A DNA stretch of 64,000 nt from Tubiluchus corallicola (Eukaryota; Priapulida; Priapulimorpha; Priapulimorphida; Tubiluchidae): contig JAQGDQ010000687.1 of the NCBI GenBank assembly GCA_030141605.1, forward strand, positions 1-64,000. The letters run 5' to 3'. The notes under the pieces were generated by a model. It saw only the letters and a program-made list of their open reading frames with translations. It did not search any database and was not told the DNA's origin. Shown piece after piece: positions 49,813 to 63,300 of the stretch (the first letter of the stretch is position 1; every line of letters starts with the position of its first letter). The translations under genes and the position numbers were made by a program.

Positions 49813-52800
49813 AAAGTGTCCTCACCAGTGGTTGTGCCATGTAACCAACACTTTCCTAATTCTTGTAAATTTAACGTGGAGCTGGGAGAAGCATTTTATT
49901 TCGAACAACGATGAGTCTGTAAGAAATGGCTAAAGTAAAACGATGCTGTCACTTCAAAGAACACAACATGCTTCAACCTCATCATAGAAATGATCTGACA
50001 TGTTTAGTAATTTCAGAACGGGAATCGACTGTTTACCATGCATGCATGTAAGCAGTTATCTACGGACTGCAAAAACGATATAGCTGTGTGTAGAAGGACC
50101 AAACAAGCCACCAAGGACTCTATAATCTGAATCAGAATATACCATAAAACTGTCATTATTTGCCATTATGTAATGCACGCTATCAAGTTAATGATCAGTG
50201 CGCAATTCGCGATTACGAAAACAGTTACCAGATCATATTTTACTTCACACAAGAGGACAGCGACTTTTAGTCAAGGCTGGATCTTAAATTATAGCAAGTT
50301 ATTTGTATAGTTGGCTTATTACACAAAATTAGATATACCTGTCAACCGTGTATGTCGTTGCCTCAGCTGCAAGCATTGATGCAAAGTAGCAACAATTTAT
50401 GCAATAGGTACGGTCCAGTATTTGGCGATTAATCTGCTATTCTAGTCTCCTGGTCAAAAGGGCATCTTCACTTCTATCCGATCTACCACATTTCTCTTTG
50501 TTATGTTACGGTAACCACATAAAGATGAATTTCACGCGGTTTGTGCGGGTGATGGGAAGCAAATATAGCCATTCTAATGAGCCATGTTAAAGGGGAAGAA
50601 AAAGGAATTTTAAAGTATATTCCTTTCCACACAAAATTATAATACTTAGCATTACTGTTTCCTGTTTGAAAGACTTATGCAATTGGAAAAGAAAATCAAT
50701 AATAATTTAAATGTTCACGCCAGGTTGCCTGTAGAACATCATTATGCTCTGATAATTTTTTAAAACTTTATGCAATATCATCTAAACTATGTTCAGAAGA
50801 CTTTCTGTTGAAATGGCTGCACCTAACGATTATCGCGACAGCTTAAATTTACAACTTTTATACAGCGTTACTGCTAACGCAAACTCTGTATGCAATAAGG
50901 TGGCATGTCAACGGTACAAAATTTCAAGACCAGTTTTTAAGCTTTATTTTTGAAGAATGTTTTCTTGTTCCTTAATTTATGAAAAGTGGTACATGTGGCT
51001 CACGGGAAAAATCGACATATTGAACAAAATCATGCAGATCACAACTAAGTCTTTGTCATAGGGGTGTTTGCTCCTTGTTGTTGGAATTCTGTGATTTCGC
51101 ACAGATTTTGCCGTCTAATGTGAGCGGGAACGCAAAAACATTAAATTTGATTTATACATCATGGCTTATGGCACAACAATTAAAAATTGATTAGGGATTT
51201 ACATAATGACTAGGGCAGCTCATTTGGAGGGCATTATCACATTCTTATGAGATGAAAAACATTCTTATGAGATGAAAATCATGTCATTCGTGTGAACTGC
51301 TACGAAATCGGAAGGGATAGTAAATTTACGCAGGAAACCTTTGGGAGTCGCTCTATTACAATATTAAATGCTATATCATTAAAAAACTGAATCCGGGTAA
51401 ATACAATCAAGGCTGAGTGAACAAAACAAAATAAACGAATGAACAGCAAGACATCAAAACAGGACAAAGGCAATGTTTAAAGTACATTTTTAACAATTTG
51501 TTGTAGAGCTTTGATTTAAGCGAACGTAAGCAACAAAGTTTTTGATTGAAGTCACGCTGTTTTTGTATGTTTCGAGCTCTAAAATGGGATTCCTGGAAAT
51601 GCTTGATGAGCTTAGTATATAGCAAGTAATGCAGACCAGAATTTTTTTCTTATGAACAGCCTTGGAAATCACGTGCATAGTATGTACGAATTTATTACTT
51701 CCTAGATTCTTTCGACGCTGCTTTCATAACAATTTTAAAGAATGATTTTTGTGCAGTAAAATTTATTTTACCAATATGAGGAAATAGATGAGAAATAATT
51801 GCTTCGAATCTTCACAGCCTTACAAATTCCTTTTATTTGAATGGATATTAGGACAAAGATATTATAAAAGATTACATAGTAATGCGTATTTATTTGACAC
51901 GAGTTAAACAGGATCAGAGGAAACCTTCTGGGTCGATAGACTGATGACATGTTTCTAAAATAATTGTTATAATAATTGGTTTTTCTATTTTACATTAACT
52001 TACAATGCTAAGTTTAACTAATGGTAATTAATTTCGCTATGTGCTAAAATTTAGTCAACAAAAGTGCCGTGTGCACTGTTTGTCTTCGATTCGACAGACT
52101 TTAAAATTTTTTAAAAGATTCGATCATAATGGAAGAGTATTAAGGTAAATATATACATCGTTACTCAAAAAATCGGTATACTTCTTTTCGATATAAAGTT
52201 TTTGATGCAAATGATAAATAATTCCATATTGTTCGGACATTTTATTTTGGCATGCACACCCCATGTCGTTTAGCGATTTCTTCGTTTATGAATTAAATAC
52301 GTAACCAAACCCGTAAAATGTCGTCTTCTTATCATTTATAAATTATAGCACAATGAGCTCTTGAATTATTACAGCCTCAATCAGAATAGCGCAGTGAAAT
52401 GACCACAATCATGCAGACGCGTAGTAATCCTTGCAAAATTTTAATCGATCATGATAAGTGATTACTTACATCTCGGACTGTGGGCAGACATTCTTTGCAT
52501 TCAGAATTAAAGACTACATAGAGTACCTAATTAAAATCTCTGTTATTTTACGAATGCTTTATTAATTGTGCCACCCACATGTTGTTTTCTTTGCCAATTT
52601 CACAATTATTATCATTAAATTTGATCCAAAATAGCAATATACAGAAGAAATTTTGCAGCCACAAGTTTTACAATACCTAGTGTACTTAGTGAAGCAGGCT
52701 CATCAAGTTTATTGATTAAGTATACAATAACGTTATAATGCAAAACAGGAAGCATGTTACTGTGCACCCCATTTTGAGGCTGTTTGTGAATCATGACAAA

Positions 52801-52980
52801 AGTGATGCCTTTAGGCTTCCTATACTAAAGCATCACTAAAATACTATTCGTGTTAGCATACGTATTCGTTTTCGATTGCAAATAACAACCAGAAAGCCTT
52901 GTTGGACGTGCGAAGTTTAGGCAAATTAGTAAGCTAGTAGGCATCTCCTTCGCTTTCTAAGAAAGATACTGTAATTTAAT
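49813..52980. other. 3' flank of the cystine-knot gene, no other gene seen
   Basis: Must contain the 3' UTR of the cystine-knot gene, but no canonical AATAAA lies within the first few hundred bases, so its end cannot be fixed. Otherwise AT-rich without recognisable features. Confidence 0.4.
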
Positions 52981-52988
52981 ACAATAAA

Positions 52989-53008
52989 TTCTTCTTCTTC
53001 TTCTTCTT

Positions 53009-53092
<84 letters not shown>

Positions 53093-53113
53093 TTTGTTAT
53101 TGGTATTTTCCTT

Positions 53114-53186
<73 letters not shown>

Positions 53187-53241
53187 GCTGCTGCTGCTAT
53201 ATATATAAATATATATATTTAATAGATAGATAGATAGATAC
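52989..53241. repeat. Compound microsatellite (TTC)(TTA)(TAC)(TGC)(TA)(GATA)
   Basis: Perfect or near-perfect arrays follow one another: TTC (52,989-53,038), TTA (53,039-53,091), ACT (53,114-53,186), CTG (53,187-53,197), TA (53,198-53,219) and GATA (53,224-53,240). The array starts right after TTTAATACAATAAA, so it may have grown from the 3' tail of a retroelement. Confidence 0.95.
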
Positions 53242-53899
53242 ACATGTATAAATGCTCAGTGGGTGCAATTTGTACATGTATAGTCGGTACCAGCGACAGC
53301 TTGAGACAGTGCTGCAAGCAATCTGTCAATCTCAAAAAATTGTTTAATTCAATAAAGTTATTAAAAAGATTATTAATGTAACAGAGTTATTACTTTCACC
53401 TAACTTTCAAAATCGATGCTGCATCTGCTTTCTCTTGGACCAGCTGCTAAATACAGCAAAAGAACTTTTTGTTTATTCTTAACAAAAGTAATTAGTGTTG
53501 ATTGTACTAAGACAAGAACTACGAGATTCCGTGACTAACACAAGTTACAAAAATTTATTAATCAAACCTAAGCTTTGGTCAAAACTCAAGAACGGCGGAC
53601 GTCTGTATCCAAGGACATTGGATTTCATAGTGTCATTGCATATGGTCACTGTATATGAACACTGATTCATACAAATGCTGCAAACAAGGCAACATTCAAG
53701 GCAGAGGACAGTTGCAGAATATGAATGTAGATTCGAGAAAATAAAAGCATTTCTTGATGTTCTTCTAGACACAAATAAGGTGGTAGTTAACAAGGGTACA
53801 ATTTTCTGGTAAATAACTTCATAAATAAGAAGCCCGAGGGGCAAACTAGATTTTTAACAGCTGTCCTGTGTCTACGAATGTTCAAGGCAATGATGTGGA

Positions 53900-54990
53900 A
53901 AACATTAGCAAAACCGAGCAAACCGACTACTGAAGAGCAACCTTTGATACGATTGATCATTCATGCTTACACATTGTTATGACATAAGCGGGATCGCAAA
54001 AACTGGCTCAGAAGCAATTATATGTAATCGTTATCAAGGTGTTCGTTGCAATGTAGTGTACCACGAGCCTCTATTTTGGTCCTATTTTGTTTTTGGTGTG
54101 TATAAATGATATTGTTAATGTTGAAGATAACTTACGTATTACGTTGTTTGTCGACAATACTACTATTTTATAAATGTTAAAACAAACAATGGAAGTCATA
54201 GAAATACTACACTGTCAACGCTGTTAACTTGGTTTAAAGGAAACAAAACAATTTCAAATCTTAATAAAACCAAATGTATCATGTTCCGCCCAAAAAATAA
54301 ATGTTTAATAAATAATTCAAATCTTTCAGTTGATATCAGATTTGAACATCAAACAAATGAAAAATAAGTTTTTTTGGTGTTATTTTGCATGAACACTTAC
54401 AATCTAATTTGAAAAATTAATTTACAATAAAAAGTGATAGTAGTCAAAATTGTCTAAAATATCGGTATAATTTCTTATATGAAAAATATTCTTTGAAAAC
54501 GAATACTTATTTACCTTATATAATTCACTAATTCTTCCCTACTTAAATTATTCTTCACTTCCCCAGGGTTCAACTTATATAACCAACTTAGAACCACTGC
54601 AAAGGCTCTACAGTTACAACATAAATTCATTTGCTGTTTCTTTGGTGTCATTAAATTTACAACTGTCTCTTGCTTTCATTTTAAAATATTAATGATATAG
54701 TTAAATACATCATTGTTTTATTTGTTAATGTACAAAATTAAAAACAAAATGCTTCCATTTCTTATGAAACCATTAAAATTTTGTGAGAAATGCAATGATA
54801 CCAGATTCAATGAATGTGTCAGTTTTTGCAGAACAACTTATATTCTAAGGATCTAAATTGTGGAACACATTGCTTGGTATCATCAAGCATGTAACAAATC
54901 TTCACAGATTTAAAACTTGCTTAAACAGCACTTATTATAAATTCAGATTGAATCTGGCTAGAACAAATTATGAATATGCTGTCCGTTTAC
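53900..54990 (+). mobile_element. LINE remnant (RT core to C-terminus)
   Basis: Plus strand, broken by frameshifts and stops: FDHSC near 53,955; a motif B remnant and LYFGPILFLVCINDIVNV near 54,070-54,120; LRITLFVDNTTIL (motif C, with the catalytic DD changed to DN) near 54,140-54,170; TWFKGNKTISNLNKTKCIMF near 54,230-54,280; FLGVILHEHLQSNL near 54,375-54,410; and C-terminal pieces around ILRIWNTLLGII and ARTNYEYAVR near 54,840-54,980. The 5' half is absent. It is related to Jockey/CR1-type non-LTR elements and is not functional. Confidence 0.8.
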
Positions 54991-54999
54991 TGTTCTACC

Positions 55000-55285
55000 C
55001 ACTGACAAGAATCCTTTTAAAATAATTTTGTTATCACTGGGAACATAATTACTCATCATCCACTTCTGACATTCATCATTCACTCATTCCTTTCCGTTAT
55101 TTGTGCTTTCCTTCTTTATGTAACAACACAACATTATGTAACAAAAATACGTATCCCAGTAGATCATTGGTGGTCTGCGTTTGGGCCTTGATCACCGATG
55201 ATCTACTTGGATACGTATTTAATATCTTAACATTCTTTGAAAATAACAAATTGTTTTCGTTCAATAACAATAAAATTAACAGTAA
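55000..55285. other. Short stretch between repeats
   Basis: Includes a small palindrome, ATACGTATCC...AGTAGATCATTGGTGG / CCGATGATCTACTTGGATACGTAT, at about 55,147-55,218, a hairpin with an arm of some 25 bases. No gene seen. Confidence 0.5.
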
Positions 55286-55289
55286 CGAC

Positions 55290-55885
55290 CATTGGTCCAG
55301 GAACTCACTGAACAGAGTGTGGATGAGAAATCTGGCTACGTCAATAGATGCGATTTTTGTTCTAATATCTCATTTGCAGATTTAGATTTACGTTTAGGCT
55401 TTTAGGTATTTTTAGAAAATGATGACAATGCTGTCATCTTGAATTCAATATGGCAAAACAAAAACTCGACTCTGTATAATGTTTCGATCCTGACAATCCA
55501 TTGCAAAAAGGATGTGTAAGTTTTTTTCCAAAAAAATATGTTATTGCTTCTATCTTGAACTTAGGATAGTAGATCAAAAATCCGCCTCTGCTAGCCATTG
55601 CGGAGTTCATGCTAGTATATTCCCGCAAAGTTTCGAAACAGATCCATTGCAATTTGGCAGAACGATGTGTTTTTTCGAAAATGAGGTTGTCGCCTCCATC
55701 TTGAATTCAAAATGTCAGTCGATGCAGAATTCGTTCTAGTGCATCATCGTGAACTTTCATCATGACAATCCATTGGAAAATTGGCGGGGCCTTGCTAGTT
55801 CTTTTCAACAAGTCTACCCTCACACCAAGAACAACAACAACATCCAGAAAAGTAGCAATTTAGGTCGAAACTTCGATCAAAAACT
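55290..55885 (+). mobile_element. Tandem-repeat element, copy 2
   Basis: Same order and orientation as the element at 41.68-42.42 kb. It starts GGAACTCACTGAACAGAGTG and has TCTTGAA(T/C)TTCAA-type markers at 55,437, 55,553 and 55,699. It ends with a shorter AAC tract and ACATCCAGAAAAGTAGCAATTTAGGTCG. Monomers are 116 and 146 bp here. The two copies differ enough to be independent, older insertions. Confidence 0.7.
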
Positions 55886-55889
55886 ACAT

Positions 55890-56448
55890 TCTTGCTCTAT
55901 ATACTTGAATGACAGACTACGGAGCTTCTCTGCAATTCTTATAGGTGAGTCAGATAACATTTCACATCTTCTTGTGGTGATTTTGGCTGCATGTGTTCTA
56001 ACCATAAACAAAGGCAGTTGCACATTTGCACAGTTCTTTTTGAAATAATTAGTGCACTAAGTCCTACAAATAAAAGTTTCCTCGAGAGCCAGTAACAGTT
56101 CATATTTCCTCTAATTGATGGGAAAATAAAAAAGTTAATCTTATTCAAGCAAACGCTATTTGTGAGAACAGGTCTACACACACTGTTGAGAAGCTCACTG
56201 TTGAACTGGACCAAACTGAAATTTGAAAAGAAACTTGACGACTGGCAAACTAAAACCAGGACTACATTTAGCTTCCACTAATATTTTTCACAAGTTGCAT
56301 GCCGATGTGACCAAACCACCCTGTCTCTCTTAGCTGTCACATCATTAATTTTGTTGATGCTGTATACTTTGTTATTGAGACAAATAAAATTGTTCTGTAT
56401 TCTGTGAAGCCGTACAATGCAGGACCTGCAGTAATTATGTGGTAAACA
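55890..56448. other. Stretch with no supported gene
   Basis: No recognisable feature. Confidence 0.4.
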
Positions 56449-56449
56449 G

Positions 56450-56706
56450 CAGGGCCGGCCTTAGGTAATTGTAGGCCCTAGGCGAAGTGAATTTGGTGGC
56501 CCCAAATGAAATAGAAAAATAAAAAATAAATACGAAAAAAATAAAATTATTTTTATTAAAAACTACCTGTATTTATATCTAAATCAACAAATAACTGAAA
56601 TTTATACAAACATATTCGGGCAGATGTCATAAACCTTCAACAAAAATCAACTTTTCGTGCTTTGATGGCAGCAAAGTCTGCAATAAATTGTGAATAATCC
56701 AGAGAC

Positions 56707-56782
<76 letters not shown>

Positions 56783-56935
56783 GAGGGAGGGAGAGAGACA
56801 GACAGGGAGAGAGGGAGACAGGCAGGGAGAGAGAGAGACAGGGAGGGAGAGAGGAGGCAGTATGTTCGCATAAAGAAAAAAAGTTACCTCGGCGTGAGGC
56901 CCCCCCCCCTGGAGGGTGAGGCCCTAGGCGGCAGG
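56450..56935 (+). mobile_element. hAT-like element end with internal GA microsatellite
   Basis: CAGGGCCGGCCTTAGG followed by TAGGCCCTAGGCGAAG is a typical hAT terminal sequence. A second GAGGCCCTAGGCGGCAGGG-like piece lies at 56,917-56,936. The expected CCCTG right end is not seen, so the element is truncated or rearranged. An interrupted (GA)n run fills 56,708-56,859, and a 10 bp poly-C lies at about 56,901. Confidence 0.55.
56708..56859. repeat. (GA)n microsatellite
   Basis: Uninterrupted for about 70 bases and then interrupted by GGGAGG, CAGACAGG and similar words. Confidence 0.95.
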
Positions 56936-57397
56936 GTCAAATAATTTTGAGAATAAAACAATTGCTGCAATCAGGCAGAATCAACATACAGTAATAACCA
57001 ATAATCTCTAAATGTTCAAGCAGGTTTTTGCACATTTTACTAACGAATTATATTGTCTTGACTAAATTACATAAAATTATTATTAATAATTATTAGGTTA
57101 TGACTGTGAATGCCAGAAATGGACAGGTTTAATGAATTTTTTTTAAACACAGCTGCGCGCGATAAGAGAGTACACATTTCAGACAAGGCACGGTGCACTT
57201 CACGTGATTTCCCAATCAGCGGCGCATTATCATGGATGCTTCCTTCATTAAAGTTCATTCTATCTAAGTGAAATTCGGAACCTTTTTATCTAAGCTTTTA
57301 CTAAATATATGCCAACCTGTGTCCATTCCATAAATTTTGATAGATTTTTATTAATCGCGACGTATTGGTGTTGACATTTTGATATGTTGTTGCTGCA

Positions 57398-60300
57398 ATG
57401 TTCGGTGTAATAGTTGCTGGTCGTTTGGTAATTAAAGTAGACATATGGGATAGTGTTGTACTGAACTGTGTTAGAAGCGTTTTTATATATTTCAGATTCC
57501 TTACCGCTAATTTCGTAAATGGGTCGTCCCTCGCTGCATTTTCAACATGTTAATGCTTGATACAATTTTTAGAAAAGCGTTGTAATAATATTTGCAGAAC
57601 ATGGCGAGCACCAGCCGCCATCACTTCTGTGTGAGTGAGTGGCCACCAATGGAGTTAAGGACCGTTTAGACAATCATTTTTTCATCAAGCTTCATCACAA
57701 AAACTGACATATTCAGACTCAGCATCCAATAGCGTCACTCACTCGTGGCATTACGTCGATTGTTCTTTTTCATGTTGGGATCTTTAAATGACATCTAGCT
57801 CTACTGTGAAACTTAAATCTGTTCCAGTGGTTATTTTACAATGGGACTAGGGTGGCTAGATTAGAAAATTAGAAATGGGACACTCTTAAAATCTCTCTAT
57901 ATTACTATATATATATATAAATTTGTACATGCCTACACACCTATCCCAATATGTTATATAAAAATCGAGTTAAAAACATAAAGCAAGGATTTTAATGCAT
58001 TAATGGTGAAAACAAAAGTAAAATCATTTGAAAATATTTAATACAGACAACAGAGAAATGTTATTATTATTTAAGATAGGCAATATAGATAACTAATTTA
58101 CTGAAGAAGTGAAATCATTGCAAAATTCTTATTCGATAGAGGCAATGTAAAAATGTAATAGAAAATAATTTTGAACATTATTGTTTAATATATAAAATAA
58201 ACCAAAAATTTGCTTAGGCTGGAAAGCAAAACTGTGACCAAAGCAACTGCAACAGGCAGCAAACACGTCAGTTTTGTGTAAACTTCTAGCAACACGAGTT
58301 TCCTTATTAAAACTAAGAACTGTAAAAAGGTTGTAAAAATATAATTTTTATTATGAAATTTGAAAATAACCTAAATAAGGGACATTTGGGTGTCCCTGAA
58401 AGGTCAGTACAGAACAGGGGACAAAATTGTCAAATAAGGGACATGTCCCATATATAAGGAATGTCTGGCAACTCTAGATTGAACATCGGGTTTACTGTGG
58501 AAATTGAACAAACATTAAAGTACACATGTCCTTCAGATTGTTCTCATTGGATAAAATTTCTAAAAAGTAATTTTATTTGTTCTTAATTTTGTCATTTTGT
58601 CATCCAGCAAATGGTATAAATATACGATGGTCAGGATTGTTTAATGTTGCCTGATACTGGAACCTGGAGTAGGCATATAAAAATGAACTGAATTATTCTA
58701 TTAATAGTAAATATAAGATAAACTGCACAGATGCTAAAGCAGAAATTGAGGATCTATGTTTAGAAATATCAACATCAGATAAAACTAAAGGTGTACTATT
58801 TGCTGTATTCTGTTGCCATCCGAATACCCCAACTCTTACATTTCTGAATGAATTAGAATGCCTGTGTAGAGCTATTTCCTAATCAAAACAAACTTGCTAT
58901 CTGTGTGGAGATATCAATTTTATTTTATTGTAGTGCGAGGAATGAGTTTTTGTTTCCAGTTATCTAGACATGCTATTCTCTGCCTAATTCTATGCTCTAA
59001 TTACCAGGCCAAGCAGATCAGGCTAATACATTAATTGACCATATTTATACAAATAATACTGTTAACACATTGATTTCAGGATTTAAATTTTATGAAATAT
59101 CAGATCATCTGGCCATCTTCATAATTGTTAAATGTTCAGGTCTGCTTAGAGAGAAAAATACCAAAACTGTTGGAATTAAATCACACTTTTATATTGCTTT
59201 GTTTGAAAATAACACAAGCACAAGAATGGCTAATTCAAATTTCTCTAGCTTAGGAACAAATGAAACATTTGACATATTATTTGAGATATTTGCTTCTGTT
59301 CTTAATTAACACACATCATTAAAGACTTTGACAAGAAAAGAATCACTTACATTTTCTAAGCAATATATTACACCTGGCATTCCCGCTTTGATAAAAACAC
59401 AAAGTAAACTTTATTCTATGCACAAACCTTCCAATAGTTATATAAAATAAGTCACTATAAAAAATTCTGAAATAAGCTTAATCATGTTAAAGAATTATCA
59501 AAGAAAAATTATAACACCCAGCTTCAGAAGGAAAACAAAAACGACATGAAGAATATTGTCTACTTTGAATGGTCTCATATCCAGTAAAAAAGCAGTGTGT
59601 AATACCCTATAAAGTTAATAATAATAATGGAGGTGATGTGGTTGATAAAGCTGAAACATGCAACTTGATGAATTATCACTTTGCTTCTGTTAGCCTGGAT
59701 GCAAATCATGACATACTGTAACAGACGGGAACACACTACACCTCTATATTTTAATCTCAACATTCTAAAACTTCGAGACATTTATTAGCTTGACCTGGCA
59801 AAGTTTACGTTCAAATTTAACCACCAAATGTTGCCATCTTTCTTCTCAAATTATTACACCGCCGCTCCTAGTGTACATCGTTACCCAACTAAATATGCAC
59901 ATAGCCAATCATATTGTATTGAGAGATTCGGCACTAATACAGGCCAAGACTCTCTAAGAATTTTGAATTTTGAGTGCCAAATGAAGTAACATCAGGGTCT
60001 TATTACAACTTGGTTAAAATGTATAAAAGGATCTTAGTTTTACAATATAATAAAGATTAGTTTACACTACTACCATTTAATTACATCATTTAGCGTGCTA
60101 TTTATTATTCTTTTGTTTATTTTGGCATCTTTTGTTGTTGTTCCTTATATAGTTATATGTGATACTAGTGATCAAATTGTTTTGTTTTGTGTTATATTTG
60201 GTTTTGATTTATTATTTTGTTGCTTGGGCAAGTTCTTCAACTATGTTTTCAATTTTGATATTTGTCTGAGTTTTGTTTACGTTAGTGAATCAAATTATTT

Positions 60301-63300
60301 TCATTTTTGTTATATTTTAGTTTGATCTCGTATATTATTTTACTTTCTTGCCCAAGTTCTTCATTTTCGTTTTGACTCAGATTATGTTTGACTTTTGCTT
60401 ACAAGTTCTTGATTTTCTTTTGTTTTGTATTTTTATACAGAGAGTTATTGTTTGTCATATTACGGTTTATTTTTCTAAGCATAAACTGTAAATACCCTAT
60501 ATAAAGTAATCAGTTGCAACAAGTTATTATTGTTATAGGGGCAGCTGACCTGATGACCGTATGCTGCCTTCACTGCCCCTTCTCCGTTACATAATTTTTT
60601 TATTATAATAGTACAGAAAAAGTGTTTTGTGGAGAAAAATAAAATCAATTGAATTATATTGGAGGATAGAAAGAGTAGTAACACAAAGTAAATTCTGACA
60701 TTGTTTGCAAAAGGAAAATTATGATTTTGCTGTATTGCTTTCTACTAATCAACTAAACAGTTTGCGACAGTACGTGTTATACAGGCATTGATTAATTAAA
60801 TTTGTATCATGGTTTCCACCGAGCTTCTTGCAATAAACAGTAAAACACTGCAGGTGTGACATAGGCATGTAATTCAAATATTGTAGCAACGCCTGAATTT
60901 TGAACTTAGAAAATCAGACTGTAACTTCTCTTTTCCCTTCTTCTTTGTAGCCAGTGGCAGTTTGTGTATAGGTACTGTGGAACTGCAGCATCCCCTATTT
61001 TCACTCAGTATCATCGATAATATTCAGTATAATAAGTTTTTTAGTTCTTTCTTTTTGTACGGAACCAGAGCACGTGAGGGTAGCACTGTTTCCTTCGAAT
61101 CCCAGCACAGTACGCTCTAGCAGTGCAGTGTTTGGCTGTTGTGCACATGCAGCCATGCGCACATGTCTGAGCCTAGGTAAAGAAAGTACTGTCGCTCACA
61201 CAGTTTGTTGTCAGTTGTAACATGCTTACCATGAGTAGATCAAGCTTGAACTGCGACAATTTAGGCTATTAATAAGCAAAAAAAATTCTTGTTTTGGATT
61301 TTTCAAGTTTGTGCATAAACTTTCGTATGTTTGTTTGTTTAAAATTACAAATTGCAACATTAAAATTACATATGTTTGTTTTGTTTTACACAGTATTAAA
61401 ATAAGGCTAAAACATTTTAGCTATGAGCCACCACTGTTTGTAGCTATTTTTATATCCAAATTTTTTTAGCTCTTTTCCTGTTTCTTGTTTGTAATCCCAC
61501 AAGGTAGCAGAATAACAACAAAACACATTTGTTGCATGTTTGCACCTTAATTTGATTGAGAGACTGACACCCCTTGCTGAATAGTTGTTTCTAGAGTTAA
61601 CAGAGTAAAGCTTGATGTCATCTAAACTCGCATCAATTTTTAGACTGACAGTTTTTGTTAGTCAGTTTTAGCTGGACAGTTCAAAAATTGATTGCATAAA
61701 TGGACCATTACTACTAACTTGAAATGGCTAACATGTTAACAAAATCACAAAATACGTGAATAAATCAAACGGTAATGCTCGTTTATAGATTGGAGGAGTT
61801 TGCAAGAGATTAGAGATGTCTATGTAGAGAAACTAAATATTGATGTTGTTCTTATCCTTACATCACGGAAGTAGTTTTCTTTTATTTTATCTCTTAAATG
61901 TAAAGAAAAGGATGCATCAAAGAGGGCTATCTGGGAACCACATTTTTATAATTAACGATCTGTTTATATACGTGAGAAATAATATAAAGAGTCTAAAATA
62001 ATTATCTTTACTTTGTTGGTGGCTAAAAAATAAGCTGCTTTATCAGCCAGATGTTATAATGCCTGCCTTTATTAAGCCAGATGCCTGCTTTCTAGGATGT
62101 CATGAGTTCACTACCGTGTGATTCGAAAGGCTTTAAAAATGGTACCTGATTTTGCCTTGCCAGACTCATGGTATTTAGGGTAAAAGTGGGATAATGTTAA
62201 TCTCTGTTATGTAGGTGTAGTTTGTTCTTTACAGTTGGGGATAAAAGCCTCTTGACAGACTTACATTGTCTGTTGAGTTTAAAGCCCACTTTAAATAAAG
62301 AACATCACTATTTTGTAAGTGATACCATTAATACATTTATAAATGCGCAATCGTCATTAATGAAATATTGAACTATTCATATTATAGAATTTTCTTCAAA
62401 GCGTTTTAATTGTTTGGTTGATGTTTGGTTAAATGTTTTAGCAGACTAAAACGAGCATGAAGAAATATTGTGTCAAATAAAAAATTTAATGTTCTTGCAA
62501 GTAAGCATGTAATAAGTAAAAGCTATAAGGAATGTTAAACTGTGGAGCAACAGAACTTGTTTCTGATAAATCTGATAACTATTACCTGATTACTGGCTCA
62601 AGAAGCCACATATAAGGATTAGCAAACTAGTTTATTTACTATTGCAATTGCTAGGGAATTTTCAGTGGTATACTTAGTTTTATTTATAGCTTACTTGATG
62701 GAATTGCTGTGCATTGAAAATCTTACTTCGTGAAAAAAGATTATGCTGAGCCTGCGAGTGGGTAAAAGACATATAAATGTAGTATTGTGTAATACATGTT
62801 AATTACTTTGAAGTAATGATTTCCTGATGAACCAACTTACATATTGTATGTGTTTATCTAGGTTCAGACTGAATTTCAACAGCTGAGTGAGACACAGTTT
62901 GTATTTAATGTTCCTGATGCTAATGATATTAATCATATCGTAGTATTTCTCACAGGTGTTCAACCATTTCCTGCGACTCATGGTGGTGCTGGTAGGTGAA
63001 TTTTCATGGTACTGTGTAATGTAATTTATTTCTGCAACTTAGTTTGGCATTTAGCAATTATTTGAGCTACATTCCTGCATTTCACTACAGCAATTTAGGC
63101 AACCGTATCCCACAGCGTCGTTGGTAACTAGGACACATTAGAGTGCTTTTAATCTGTGTAACTGGAATTCTAATGCCAATGCAGGACTATACTGCTTAAT
63201 TACTGTTGTGGTTCATGGCTGATTTTTAAGAAAATGTTTAAGCACTTTACTGGTAAAAGTTTAATGATTTTGATTATTTGTTTACTACATTAATATATAT

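Noticed and set aside
53545-53844. Minus-strand 99-codon frame
   Set aside because: Adjacent to and probably antisense of the LINE remnant on the plus strand; no recognised domain.
56647-56944. Arg-Glu and Ser-Leu repeat frames
   Set aside because: Translation of the GA microsatellite.
61070-61130. SINE or tRNA box B (TTCGAATCCCAGC)
   Set aside because: No box A at the proper distance and no tail.
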